Shown: positions 34,743-43,414 of the stretch, in pieces
Numbering within the stretch: position 1 is the stretch's first letter
How the letters are laid out: each line of letters starts with the position of its first letter
Source: Paramesorhizobium deserti
GTDB taxonomy: Bacteria > Pseudomonadota > Alphaproteobacteria > Rhizobiales > Rhizobiaceae
Length of the DNA: 64,000 bases
Assembly (NCBI RefSeq): GCF_001558695.1
Contig: NZ_LNTU01000002.1
Coordinates: 88,966 to 152,965, forward strand
Reading direction: 5' to 3'
Notes under the pieces: model-generated
The model's input: the letters and a program-made list of their open reading frames with translations, nothing else
What the model was told of the DNA's origin: nothing
Databases searched by the model: none
Translations under genes and position numbers: made by a program

Positions 34743-35567
34743 CTAGCTCATCTGGATCATATCTGAGCCATCGCCAAGATATTGTAGAGCTTCGCGAGGT
34801 ATCGACGGATCGTTACGATCCAAGACGGTGAGATCCTTGAGGTGCTCGCGCCGCAAGAGACCGGGCCCGCGGTAATGCAACGCAACCTTTGTTGAGTAGG
34901 GCTGACGGAACACAGTCGCCGCAATGCCGCTCGAAATGCCAAACATGAACCTTTTGGAGTTGCGCTTGACCTGGGCATAAACACCGAAGGTCAGCTCGTT
35001 CGATTGGATCCCCTCAAAGTCGGCCGTGAAGAGACGGTCGGCCACCGGGAAACAGAAGCCGTAGTACTTAAAGACATATTCCGTTTTTCGTGGGTCGTCA
35101 TAGCTCGGGAACCGCTCGACATAGTAGTGCTGAAGAAACTCCTTGTTGCGGTAAACACAAAAAGCCGACCGCAACACGAAGCCTTTATAAATTGAGGAAA
35201 ACTGGTAACGATCGTAAACGCCGACAATGTCGTCATGGGCATCGTTGTTTTCGACGATCATGTTCGAAACAAAGCGCGAGAACTCCGGCAGTTGCCGGAC
35301 CGTCGCCATCGCATGAAAGAAGTTGCCGTCCACGAGGGCGCGAAACTCATCGGGATCGGCGAAAAGAATCGGAATGCTCAGGCCGAAATAATTGGCGATA
35401 ATCCGCAAGTTCGCGGGCGACGGGATGTGGGCTCCCGAAAGGTATTTGTTAAATTGCTGGCGATTGACGTTGATCTTGCGGCAGACAGCCGCGACTGAGC
35501 CATGGCGCTCACACAACGTGCGCAGGTTCGCTGCCAGCGCAGCGGCGTCCCTCCCCAAATGATCCAT
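34743..35567 (-). CDS. XRE-type helix-turn-helix regulator
   Basis: A 274-residue protein. The N-terminal helix-turn-helix is AANLRTLCERHGSVAAVCRKINVNRQQFNKYLSGAHIPSP (key residues R-x-L...VNRQQFNKYLSG...P), followed by about 190 residues of a strand-rich domain (IYKGFVLRSAFCVYRN, EYVFKYYGFCFPVADRLF, STKVALHYRGPGLLRR). The long C-terminal domain is not a known ligand domain to me. It starts at 35567, 335 bp from the divergent oxidoreductase gene. It may sense a small molecule and regulate the neighbouring sugar genes or the converging hypothetical gene. Confidence 0.8.
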   Translation of the reverse strand: MDHLGRDAAALAANLRTLCERHGSVAAVCRKINVNRQQFNKYLSGAHIPSPANLRIIANYFGLSIPILFADPDEFRALVDGNFFHAMATVRQLPEFSRFVSNMIVENNDAHDDIVGVYDRYQFSSIYKGFVLRSAFCVYRNKEFLQHYYVERFPSYDDPRKTEYVFKYYGFCFPVADRLFTADFEGIQSNELTFGVYAQVKRNSKRFMFGISSGIAATVFRQPYSTKVALHYRGPGLLRREHLKDLTVLDRNDPSIPREALQYLGDGSDMIQMS

Positions 35568-35902
35568 TATATTCCCCGAATATGAAGCATATAGACGCGG
35601 ACTATACTTCAGAATGCTGCAAACTTCAATTGCACGCGCTATTGATTTGATCCGTGAAACGCGCTGCTAACCGCTTCAATAGAGCCTTCATCTTCTATCC
35701 ATTTTGCCGCGCATCTGCTTTTGGCATCAGCTAATCACGTCCCTGCGAGAGCCGAGACTGGCATGGAGCGCTATTCAAGCTTACGCGTCCTGACGCAATC
35801 CGGCTCCATTTCCGCGTCACACCGCTAATGACTTCGATCCGGTGCGAAGTTGTAACGCGCGTGGCGAGCAGCCAATCTCTCGGGAAACGAGAGGAGGGCA
35901 CG
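35568..35902. promoter_or_regulatory. divergent gap before the Gfo/Idh/MocA gene
   Basis: About 335 bp holding the promoters of the XRE regulator and the oxidoreductase. A short frame from 35763 (MERYSSLRVLTQSGSISAS, stop) looks like the very start of a LysR helix-turn-helix but is too short to call. Confidence 0.4.
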
Positions 35903-36901
35903 GTGCGATCCACGGAAGAGCTCGGCTGGTCTGTCATGGGCACAGGCACCATCGCAACCGAGCACATGGTTGCAGCGATCCGGACTGCCGGACATCAGCC
36001 CCGATGGGTCGTCAGCCGCAACAAGGAATACGCGAAGCTCTTTTCGCAGGACATGCAGGTGCCCAATACATCGCTTGACGCAAGGCGAGCCCTGCACGAT
36101 CCCTTCGTCAAGTTCGCCTATGTCAGCGCTGCCCGCGAGCGGCGTAGACACTACATTGTGGCCGCCGCCTCGGAGCGCAAGCATGTGCTCTGCGACGGCC
36201 CGATTGCGGCAAGCAGCCGTGTGGCGGCCGGACTCGTCGAGCAATGCCGGCAAGCCGGCATCGTTCTTGCCCTCAACCAGCCCGCCCGCGCCGCATCGCC
36301 GCACCAGACTATGCGCAGGCTGCTGCAGGAAGGCGAGATCGGCACCTTACAATTGCTGTCGATCGTGCGCGGCGCGCCGTTTCAGTCGTCGCCCACTCGC
36401 CATGTGGAGGAGGGAGAGACCAAGGGCGATATCCTGCTCGACATGTCCATTGAAAGCATCGATCTCGCGCGTTTTCTGACCGGCCAGGAACCAGTGGAAG
36501 TCTCGGCACTTTCGTCCGGGCCACAAGGTATGGATGCCGACCAGCTCTCCTACGCAATAAGAATGTCGAACGGCACGCTGTTTCAGGCGCTCGAGAGCTT
36601 CGCCGCGGCTGAATTCGAGAGCACCGTCATGCTCGCGGGCGACCGTGGAACACTCATCGCCCATGGCACGCTCAGCGGCAGGGCTCCGGGTGCTCTTATC
36701 CGGCGCCTATATGGCAGGAACGAACTGATCCCGTTGCGTGATCGGGACCCTTACATCACGACGATCGAGGGTTTCCTTGGCGCCACGCAAAAATCGGCGA
36801 CCTGGATATGCCTGGGAGAGGATTCCGTCGTCGCCCTCAGAACGGCGGAGGCGATTGCGGCGGTCCGGAAAAAGCGACATCTGCCGATCGCCGCCGACTG
36901 A
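35903..36901 (+). CDS. Gfo/Idh/MocA-family oxidoreductase
   Basis: A 332-residue NAD(P)-dependent sugar oxidoreductase with a Rossmann start VMGTGTIATEHMVAAIRTAG. The usual EKP site is replaced by the sequence AERRRHYIVAAASERKHVLCDGPIA (key residues HVLCDGP), in which the Lys is lost. A C-terminal alpha/beta domain covers the HVEEGETKGDILLDMSIESIDLARF region. The GTG at 35903 is preceded by GAGGAGG at five bases. It is three bases plus a short leader upstream of a sugar isomerase gene, a combination common in inositol or pseudo-sugar pathways. The missing EKP Lys makes a changed reaction possible. Confidence 0.85.
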   Translation: MRSTEELGWSVMGTGTIATEHMVAAIRTAGHQPRWVVSRNKEYAKLFSQDMQVPNTSLDARRALHDPFVKFAYVSAARERRRHYIVAAASERKHVLCDGPIAASSRVAAGLVEQCRQAGIVLALNQPARAASPHQTMRRLLQEGEIGTLQLLSIVRGAPFQSSPTRHVEEGETKGDILLDMSIESIDLARFLTGQEPVEVSALSSGPQGMDADQLSYAIRMSNGTLFQALESFAAAEFESTVMLAGDRGTLIAHGTLSGRAPGALIRRLYGRNELIPLRDRDPYITTIEGFLGATQKSATWICLGEDSVVALRTAEAIAAVRKKRHLPIAAD

Positions 36902-36934
36902 CCCATGCCAGACAAACACGAAGGATCGGCAGCC

Positions 36935-37819
36935 ATGGCCCGTGCCAAAAACAAACTTATCTTCCACTCCATGGTCTCCAAGCCGAATTCGCTCGCGATC
37001 GACGTCGAGATTGCCCGCAGCCTTGATTTCGACGGGCTGGAAACATCCGGTGCCAAGATCGCCGCCTTTCTGGCAGCCGGCCATACGGAAGAGGCGCTCC
37101 GAGAACGTCTGGACGGCCTCTTCCTGCCGGGCATCGGTTTCCTGACCGATCTGGAGCGGCAATGCGATGGGCGCCGGGAAATGTTGCGCGAAGCGGAGCA
37201 TCTGTGCGCCCTCGCCGCCGCTGCTGGCGCAAAGGGCATTGAGGCCATCACCGGCCCGCTTGACATCAGGGTTTTCGAGCCTGGGGCGATCAGCCGCTAT
37301 CCCGGTCTCTACCGCGGCCTTATCGATCTGCCCGAAGACGAGCAAAGCGAACGGACCGCCGCCAATCTGAAGGCCGTCGCCGATATCGCCGCCGATCACG
37401 GACTCCTCGTTTATCTTGAGGCGCTGTCCTGGACACCGCTCAACACGATGGATGCGCAGTTGCGCATCCTCGATCTCTGCAACCGCGACAATGTCAGGGT
37501 GGTCGTCGATTTCTGGCACTCGTATACGTCAGGCGATATGCCAGAGAGGATCGCCCGCCTCGACAAGGACCTGATCTACGGTGTGCACCTGTGCGATTCC
37601 CTTCCCTATTCGGGCGGCATTCCGAATGAGGCAATCCTGCGCGATGTGCCAACCGGAGAAGGCGTCCTCGACCTGCCAAGTTGGGTGGATGCAGTCAGAT
37701 CGACAGGCTATAACGGGTGGTGGAGCTGCGAGCTGTTCTGCAATCGCCAGCATCAAGATAACAGCTTCGCCGTAGCCAAGGACCTGAAAATCCTCATGGA
37801 ACGCCTGATCCCGGAATAA
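36935..37819 (+). CDS. sugar phosphate isomerase/epimerase, AP-endonuclease-2 TIM barrel
   Basis: A 294-residue TIM-barrel protein of the xylose-isomerase-like/AP2 group. It has KLIFHSMVSKPNSLAIDVEIARSLDFDGLE near the start (described by key residues), LVYLEALSWTPLNTMDAQ carrying a catalytic Glu, VVVDFWHSYTSGD with a metal-binding Asp and His, and VHLCDS. The ATG at 36935 has GAAGGA nine bases upstream. It follows the Gfo/Idh/MocA gene closely, so both are likely co-transcribed. Residues coded by 37445-37539 recur as a fragment at 63212-63306. Confidence 0.88.
   Translation: MARAKNKLIFHSMVSKPNSLAIDVEIARSLDFDGLETSGAKIAAFLAAGHTEEALRERLDGLFLPGIGFLTDLERQCDGRREMLREAEHLCALAAAAGAKGIEAITGPLDIRVFEPGAISRYPGLYRGLIDLPEDEQSERTAANLKAVADIAADHGLLVYLEALSWTPLNTMDAQLRILDLCNRDNVRVVVDFWHSYTSGDMPERIARLDKDLIYGVHLCDSLPYSGGIPNEAILRDVPTGEGVLDLPSWVDAVRSTGYNGWWSCELFCNRQHQDNSFAVAKDLKILMERLIPE
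37445..37539 (+). repeat. dispersed 95-bp repeat, parent copy inside the isomerase gene
   Basis: This block is identical to 63212-63306 except for one base (T at 37503, C at 63270). It lies within the intact sugar isomerase gene and covers the catalytic region VVVDFWHSYTSGD. Confidence 0.95.
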
Positions 37820-37859
37820 TCGCTCCGGACCGCACCCCGTTGCCTTTCATCGGCTATTG

Positions 37860-37969
37860 AAGTTCGGCCTCCAGTGCTCGCGCTAAAGACCAAGCTCGAC
37901 GCACGGCGGGCCGCCTTGGAAGCGCCGGCCGAAGACACCGAGGATCTCATTCACACCCATGGCCTCTAA
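37860..37969 (+). pseudogene. remnant of a small antitoxin-like gene (C-terminal part)
   Basis: The frame PPVLALKTKLDARRAALEAPAEDTEDLIHTHGL ends with a stop at 37967-37969, just before the PIN-domain frame, as expected for the C-terminus of an antitoxin partner in a TA operon. No N-terminal half with a DNA-binding fold can be seen upstream (only the isomerase stop at 37819), so it is probably truncated. Confidence 0.45.
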
Positions 37970-38536
37970 ACCGCCGTTGCGGTCTATGATGCCTGCGTCC
38001 TCTATCGCTTCCATCCGCGCAACGTCCTGATCCAGTGCGCCTTCGACGGTCTCGTCGAGGCGCGCTGGACCGATGACATCCATGACGAGTGGATGCGCAA
38101 TCTCGCCGCCAACGCGCCTTCCCTACCAATAGAACGTCTGATAGCCACGCGTGACAGGATGAAGGCCGTCCTGCCGAACGCAGACGTGGCGAACTATCAC
38201 CCATTGGTCACTAGCCTCAAACTACCTGACCCTGGCGATCGGCATGTGTTCACAGCCGCCATCGCAGGGAAAGCCTCCATCATCGTCACCTTGAACCTCA
38301 AGGATTTTCCAAGGCGCGATCTCCTCCCCTACGGCGTAACCAGCCAGTCGCCGGATGATTTCCTGACCGATCTCCATGCGGCGTTTCCCAACGCGCTCAT
38401 TTCCAGTGTCAAACCTGCGCGGTTTAATCCGCGTAAGACAACGCCATCGGTTGAAGCCTTTGTTGACGCGCTTCAGCAAAGCGGGCTGAAGAAGTTTTCA
38501 GGCGTGCTTCACCGGAACATCGCCTCACTGAACTGA
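37970..38536 (+). pseudogene. PIN-domain toxin-like gene, start lost or moved
   Basis: The frame continues directly after the antitoxin-like stop as TAVAVYDACVLYRFHPRNVLIQ, then a second acidic part [50 protein letters not shown] and QSPDDFLTDLHAAF, which fits a VapC-like PIN ribonuclease. The first conserved acidic residue is the Asp in VYDACVLY. No ATG, GTG or TTG lies between the stop TAA (37967) and that residue; the first ATG is at 38093, deep inside the fold. It therefore either lost its start codon or has an unusual start, and I treat it as decayed. A 148-residue product from 38093 would lack the catalytic N-terminal Asp. Confidence 0.6.
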
Positions 38537-38773
38537 GCCGGCGAGGTGCAAGCAGAGCACAACAACCGCCCCCCGCACATCGGCGGTAACCTTATTCCCC
38601 ATCAACTTCCGCATCGGCCGAAAACGGCTCCTCTTGCACGGCATGTCTGCTCAAAAACCCAGCATTCTCGAGGACCCCGATAGCCAATGCAACGTTTGGA
38701 CGGTGCGCATTAGGAAGCGAGATGCGGTGTGCTGGCGACCATATCCACAAGGATTTCCCCACCAGGTTTTATC

Positions 38774-40090
38774 TTACCAGCCCTGGAAGCCGGCAAGTAC
38801 ATCCGCATTGACGCGGCCGGCAATTACGTCGGCCAAGACCTTCTCCAGAATGTCCACACCCTTTCGAGCCTCCGCCTCCGACAAGGTGAGTGGAGGCGTG
38901 AACTCAAGCACGTTCGAGCGAACGCCAACATAGTAGAGAACGAGGCCAAGCTCGAAAGCTCGATAGACCGCAAGCGCAGATCCACGGCTGGCAGGCATGC
39001 GGCTTTCCCGGTCCACTACAAGCTCCGCACCAAGGGCAAGGCCACGACCACGGACGTTGCCGATAATGGAATGACGGCGGGCTAACTGTTCGAGGCCGTC
39101 GCGCAAGACCGTTCCTATGCGAGCAGCGTTCTCGACCAGATTCTCACTTTCGATCGTCTCAAGAACCGCCAGTGCCGCAGCGGCACAGACCGGATTGCCA
39201 TGCACCGTCTGCAGGGAAAATGCGACCGCGTGATTCATGATTGCTTCGGGACCGACCACAGCCGAAATCGGCAGTCCGCCGCCAAGACCTTTGCCGAAGA
39301 CGATGATGTCCGGCTCAATTCCGGAATGTTCGTAGGCGTGCATCATCCCGGTGCGGCCGAGACCGACCTTCACCTCATCCGAGACGAGCAGGATGCCATG
39401 CCTGCGGCAGAGCGTCTCGATGGCCTTGAAGAAGCCGTCGGGAGGAACAAGCATGCCGCCATCCGACTGGATCGGCTCGATAAAGAAAGCCGCGACCTCT
39501 TCCGGCGGTACTTCTGTCGCGAAGAGTTCTTCAATTCGCGCCAGCACGATCTCCTTGGCGGCTTCGGAGCTGCCAGACGCGTAGCTGTCGGGATAGGGGA
39601 CAAGTGTCAGGCCCGGCACCTTGACCGCTCCTTGTTGCGCAGGGTGACCGGATATCGCCATCGAGCCAACGGTGCCGCCATGGTAGGCGCCCTCGAACGC
39701 AAGGATGCGCGAGCGTCCGGTTGCGGCGACCACCATCCGCGCGACCGTCTCGTTGGCGTCCGAGCCGGAATGGCCGAACCAGACCCGGCCGCGGGCACGC
39801 TCCGGCACAAGCGACAAGAGCTTTTCCGCAAGGAGGACGCAGGGTTCGTTGGCTGTTGAGAGATAGCTGGCACCGGCCTGGTCGGAGAGAGCACGATTCA
39901 CCGCCTCCCGGATTGCCGGATGTGAATGGCCAAGACTTGCCGCGCCCCACGACGCTGCGAAATCCAGGAGTTGTCGCCCGTCGTCGCCGGTCAAATAGGC
40001 ACCACTACCGCCAACGACTGCCTGCGGAAAAAAGCGTAGATGCGCCATCCTGGAGATCGATCGGGCTTCGCGAGCGTAGAGACCGAACAT
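38774..40090 (-). CDS. class III aminotransferase (PLP)
   Basis: A 438-residue fold-type I aminotransferase of class III. It has GAYLTGDDGRQLLDFAASWG at the N-terminus, HSGSDANETVARMVVAATG, LLVSDEVKVGLGRTG with the Asp of the DEV motif, and VFGKGLGGGLPISAV with the PLP-binding Lys. The usual Gln/Glu-type residues of omega-aminotransferases occur around AAFFIEPIQSDGG. It likely transaminates an omega-amino acid or a diamine. The gene is the last of the Liv-type operon, after an isochorismatase-like hydrolase (15 bp gap). The C-terminus ends ADVLAGFQGW. Confidence 0.92.
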   Translation of the reverse strand: MFGLYAREARSISRMAHLRFFPQAVVGGSGAYLTGDDGRQLLDFAASWGAASLGHSHPAIREAVNRALSDQAGASYLSTANEPCVLLAEKLLSLVPERARGRVWFGHSGSDANETVARMVVAATGRSRILAFEGAYHGGTVGSMAISGHPAQQGAVKVPGLTLVPYPDSYASGSSEAAKEIVLARIEELFATEVPPEEVAAFFIEPIQSDGGMLVPPDGFFKAIETLCRRHGILLVSDEVKVGLGRTGMMHAYEHSGIEPDIIVFGKGLGGGLPISAVVGPEAIMNHAVAFSLQTVHGNPVCAAAALAVLETIESENLVENAARIGTVLRDGLEQLARRHSIIGNVRGRGLALGAELVVDRESRMPASRGSALAVYRAFELGLVLYYVGVRSNVLEFTPPLTLSEAEARKGVDILEKVLADVIAGRVNADVLAGFQGW

Positions 40091-40105
40091 GCGGCTTCTC
40101 CCTGC

Positions 40106-40774
40106 CTATTTGAAGAAGGTCAAGACCTCATCGAGCTGGACGACATGGCAATAGATCATGTTGATGATCTCGAGCTCGCGCTTATGCAGTTCGTCGGTCG
40201 CGGCGGCTCCGCAATCATCGACTACCACGACGCCGAAGCTTTCATCCGCCAGGCTGCGCACCGTCGAGGAAACGCATTGGTCGGTGAAGATTCCGCAGCA
40301 GATGACGTCCTTGATGCCCATGTTATGCAGGATCAGGCGCAGATTGGTGCCCGTCAGTGCGCTGTCCGTCGTCTTGGTGATCACGATCTCGTCCGGAAGG
40401 GGAGCGAGTTCATCGACGACCTGGCCTTCCAGCAGGTCTTTCGGCAGCAGCAGGTAATTGAAGCCTGGCTTCTTCTGGCTCAATGAGCGGTCGCGGCCAT
40501 CCGGCTTCAGGCAGGCGATACGGGCAAAAATCACCTCAACCTCGCGCTTGCGGCATTCATCGATCAGGCGCGCCGTGTTCGGGATGACCGTGTTTCGCAT
40601 GCGGTTATAGAAGGGCTGCCAGCGTGCGGTTTCCTCCGGTGTGTCTTTCGGGCCGAGATAGGTGTTCTGAATGTCGATGACGAGCAGCGCCGTGGTTGCC
40701 GGATTGAGCACGATGTCGTCCGGCGCCTCGGCGTCGGCGTAGTAGAACGAACGATAGGCAGTTTTCCAGCTCAT
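40106..40774 (-). CDS. isochorismatase-family cysteine hydrolase
   Basis: A 222-residue cysteine hydrolase with the Asp34 nucleophile-activating residue in LLVIDIQNTYLG, a Lys in the region VIFARIACLKPDGRD, and the catalytic Cys in CGIFTDQCVSSTVRSLAD. Family members cleave amide or ureido bonds (nicotinamide, N-carbamoyl compounds, biuret). The N-terminal extension and C-terminal length are consistent with the group that contains RutB-like enzymes. Its start overlaps the LivM gene by four bases. A second isochorismatase (45497-46147) lies at the other side of the transporter. Confidence 0.9.
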   Translation of the reverse strand: MSWKTAYRSFYYADAEAPDDIVLNPATTALLVIDIQNTYLGPKDTPEETARWQPFYNRMRNTVIPNTARLIDECRKREVEVIFARIACLKPDGRDRSLSQKKPGFNYLLLPKDLLEGQVVDELAPLPDEIVITKTTDSALTGTNLRLILHNMGIKDVICCGIFTDQCVSSTVRSLADESFGVVVVDDCGAAATDELHKRELEIINMIYCHVVQLDEVLTFFK

Positions 40775-41802
40775 TGGGCAACAATCTCCTTTTTGCGGCG
40801 AGCGCGGATGAGAATGTGGCCGATCTCGCGATTGGGGAAAATGCCACCGGGCTTCAGGATCATCACGGCAATCATTGCCAGCGCAAGCACGATTTCGGTC
40901 AGCCCGATGACCTGGCCGGCGCCGAAGGAGGTGGCGTTAAGCGCGCCTTCGGTACCACGCAAGCCCTCATAGGCGACAGTAACGAGGATTGTGCCGGCGA
41001 CAGCGCCGGTCACGGTATTCGCCCCACCGATCACCAGCATGGTGATGATCAGGAACGTCTCCTTGAGATAGAAGGCCTTCGGCGCGAAAGAGGTGATGAA
41101 GTGGCCCCAAAGCGCGCCACCGATGCCCGCGATGAAGGCGGCGAGAATGAAGGCACGCCAACGCAAATGCGGGATATTTGTGCCGAGCGCGGCAGCGGCG
41201 ACTTCGTCCTCGCGCGAGGCGCGGAGCAGCGTTCCAGTGCGCGATTCCTTGAAGGCCAGCGCGACGACCACCACGACAGCAGCAAGGACCGCCGCGATCG
41301 GCATGTCCGTCGTCTTCGGCAAACCGAAAAGCGTGCGCGGTCCGTTGGTGAAGGCACTCCAGTTGTTCATGATCGTGTAAAGCACGACGAGGAGAGCGAA
41401 CGAGGTGATGACGGCGGCGGCATCCGAAAGCCGCATCAGCGGATAAGCGACGACGGCGGCGACGAGGGCCGCGACCAATCCGGCGGCGATCATGGCGAAG
41501 AGCGGCGAGATTTCGACGACTTTCATGAAGCCATAGAGGTCCGGCAGCGCCATGCTCTTCATTTGTGCGGGTATGGTGAGCACGGCGGAGGTATAGGCGC
41601 CGAGACCCATGAAGCCGATATGGGCGAAGGAGAGCAGGCCGGAATTGCCCATGAAGGTCTGCAGGCCGACGACCAGCACCAACGAGATCATGAGGTTCGT
41701 GGCGATGCGGTCATAAAGCCGGATGCCGAGCATCTGACTGCCGATGCCTATGACGAGGATCACGCCGAGCAGGATGATGGCGGTGAGATAGGAGTGTTTC
41801 AT
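40771..41802 (-). CDS. livM: branched-chain amino acid-type ABC permease, LivM family
   Basis: A 343-residue LivM-family permease with about ten hydrophobic segments. It includes LQTFMGNSGLLSFAHIGFMGLGAYTSAVL and AALGTNIPHLRWRAFILAAFIAGIGGALWG (key residues AALG...AFxxxAFxAGxxGAL). The C-terminus ILKPGGIFPNREIG is typical. The ATG at 41802 has GAGGAG eight bases upstream; the earlier TTG is not needed. It pairs with LivH, 11 bp upstream. Confidence 0.93.
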   Translation of the reverse strand: MKHSYLTAIILLGVILVIGIGSQMLGIRLYDRIATNLMISLVLVVGLQTFMGNSGLLSFAHIGFMGLGAYTSAVLTIPAQMKSMALPDLYGFMKVVEISPLFAMIAAGLVAALVAAVVAYPLMRLSDAAAVITSFALLVVLYTIMNNWSAFTNGPRTLFGLPKTTDMPIAAVLAAVVVVVALAFKESRTGTLLRASREDEVAAAALGTNIPHLRWRAFILAAFIAGIGGALWGHFITSFAPKAFYLKETFLIITMLVIGGANTVTGAVAGTILVTVAYEGLRGTEGALNATSFGAGQVIGLTEIVLALAMIAVMILKPGGIFPNREIGHILIRARRKKEIVAQ

Positions 41803-41813
41803 GATCGCGCTCC

Positions 41814-42704
41814 TCAAGTCCGCTGTCCGCTCGCCGGCCCCCTGATGAGGCCCTCAGGGCGCCAGAGCAGGATCAGGATAACGAGACCGAAGGTGAAGGC
41901 GTCGCGGAACTTCAGGAGATCCTGCGACAGGGTATAGTTGAGCGTCGTGTCGATCAATGCCAGCAGAAAGCCGCCGAAGACCGCACCTGACAGGCTGCGC
42001 ATACCGCCTATCACGGTGGCGATGAAGGCGACGAGCAACGGTTCCAGCCCTATGCCCGGCACGACCGTTCCGATGCGGCCGATCCAGAGGATGCCGACAA
42101 CGCCTGCAAGAAAGCCGGAGAGTGCGAAAGCAGACGAGATGATAAGATTCGCCGGAACGCCCAGCATGCGCGCCATGGTAAAATTCGTGGCCGCCGCACG
42201 CATGGCGATGCCGAGCGTCGTCTTGCGCATCAGGAAGGCGACGGCGGCGAGCAACACGATGGAGGCGGCGATAGTGATGAGGTTGCGCACCGGCGTGATC
42301 GCGCCGCCGATCGAGACGGTTTGTGAAAAGATTTCCGGCAGCGGCACATTGCGGGGGCGCGGCGAGATGAAAAGCAGCGCCGCGTTCTGCAACAGGTTGG
42401 AGAAGGCAAATGAGGTTATCAGCACCGCCGTCACGGATTTCGCGCGAACCGGACGGAAGGCGGCATAGTCGGTGAATATGCCGAAGGCGACAGCCATGAC
42501 AACGGCGAAAACCGCCATCATGATCCAGGGCAGACCGGAACCGCTGGTGAGATACATGGTGTAACCGGCGACCATGATGAGTTCCCCGTAAGCGAAATTC
42601 ACCAAACGGAGGATGCCGTAAATGATGACGAGGCCAAGCGCCATGAGGGCGTAGGCGCCGCCGAGGCTCAAGACGTCTATGACGAATTGTATCGCGAAAC
42701 CCAT
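41814..42704 (-). CDS. livH: branched-chain amino acid-type ABC permease, LivH family
   Basis: A 296-residue LivH-family permease with about eight helices. It starts LSLGGAYALMALGLVIIYGILRLVNFAYGELIMVAGY and has the conserved MRAAATNFTMARMLG and SALSGFLAGVVGIL motifs. It forms the channel with LivM. The gap to LivF upstream is two bases. The ligand class cannot be read, because LivHM-type systems in Rhizobiaceae carry many amides and amino acids. Confidence 0.93.
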   Translation of the reverse strand: MGFAIQFVIDVLSLGGAYALMALGLVIIYGILRLVNFAYGELIMVAGYTMYLTSGSGLPWIMMAVFAVVMAVAFGIFTDYAAFRPVRAKSVTAVLITSFAFSNLLQNAALLFISPRPRNVPLPEIFSQTVSIGGAITPVRNLITIAASIVLLAAVAFLMRKTTLGIAMRAAATNFTMARMLGVPANLIISSAFALSGFLAGVVGILWIGRIGTVVPGIGLEPLLVAFIATVIGGMRSLSGAVFGGFLLALIDTTLNYTLSQDLLKFRDAFTFGLVILILLWRPEGLIRGPASGQRT

Positions 42705-42706
42705 GA

Positions 42707-43414
42707 TCAGCCTCCCAGATAATGTGCGCTGAGATCGGTGGTGGACCGGATCTCGTTAGCGGTGCCGGAGGCAACGATCTTGCCGAGCCGCATGATATAG
42801 GCGCGGTCGGCGACTGCCAGCGTCTGGTTCACATTCTGCTCGACGAGCAGGATTGTGAGGCCAGTCCGTTTCAGCGTTTCGATCATCTCGAAGATGCGTT
42901 CGACGATGGCCGGTGCGAGCCCCAGCGATGGCTCGTCGAGAAGCAGCACGCTCGGACGGGACATCAACGCGCGGGCGATCACGAGCATTTGCTGTTCGCC
43001 GCCGGAAAGCGTGCCGGCTGCCTGGCCTTCGCGTTCGGCGAGACGCGGGAAGAGATTGTGTACGCGCTCGAGATTGTCGCGGTTGCCGGCGCGGTCGCGG
43101 CGATGGATGTAGGCGCCGAGCATGAGGTTTTCCGAAACGGTCAGGTCAGGGAAGACGTCGCGGGTTTCCGGCACCGTCGCGAGGCCGGCGCGCACGACCT
43201 GCTCCGGGCTGGCCGAGGTTATGTTCGTGCCGTCGAGCGTGATCGAACCGCCAGAGGCTTTCAGGGCGCCGGCGATGCATTTAAGTGTCGTTGATTTACC
43301 GGCACCGTTGGCACCCAGCAGGCTGACCAGTTCGCCCTTGGCGAGATTGAAGCCGATACCGCGAACCGCGCGGATCGTGCCGTAGTTTACCAAGAGGTCG
43401 CGAATATCAAGCAT
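42707..43414 (-). CDS. livF: ABC transporter ATP-binding protein, LivF family
   Basis: A 235-residue LivF-type ATPase with Walker A GANGAGKSTT, signature LSGGEQQMLVIARAL, Walker B PSVLLLDEPSLGLAP, and the typical short C-terminus. The ATG at 43414 has GGGAG about six bases upstream. It overlaps the LivG gene by eight bases, so both ATPase subunits are made together. Confidence 0.94.
   Translation of the reverse strand: MLDIRDLLVNYGTIRAVRGIGFNLAKGELVSLLGANGAGKSTTLKCIAGALKASGGSITLDGTNITSASPEQVVRAGLATVPETRDVFPDLTVSENLMLGAYIHRRDRAGNRDNLERVHNLFPRLAEREGQAAGTLSGGEQQMLVIARALMSRPSVLLLDEPSLGLAPAIVERIFEMIETLKRTGLTILLVEQNVNQTLAVADRAYIMRLGKIVASGTANEIRSTTDLSAHYLGG

Noticed and set aside
35763..35828. Short frame MERYSSLRVLTQSGSISAS resembling the LysR N-terminus
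   Set aside because: Only about 21 residues before a stop, no ribosome site of note, and no LysR continuation in other frames.
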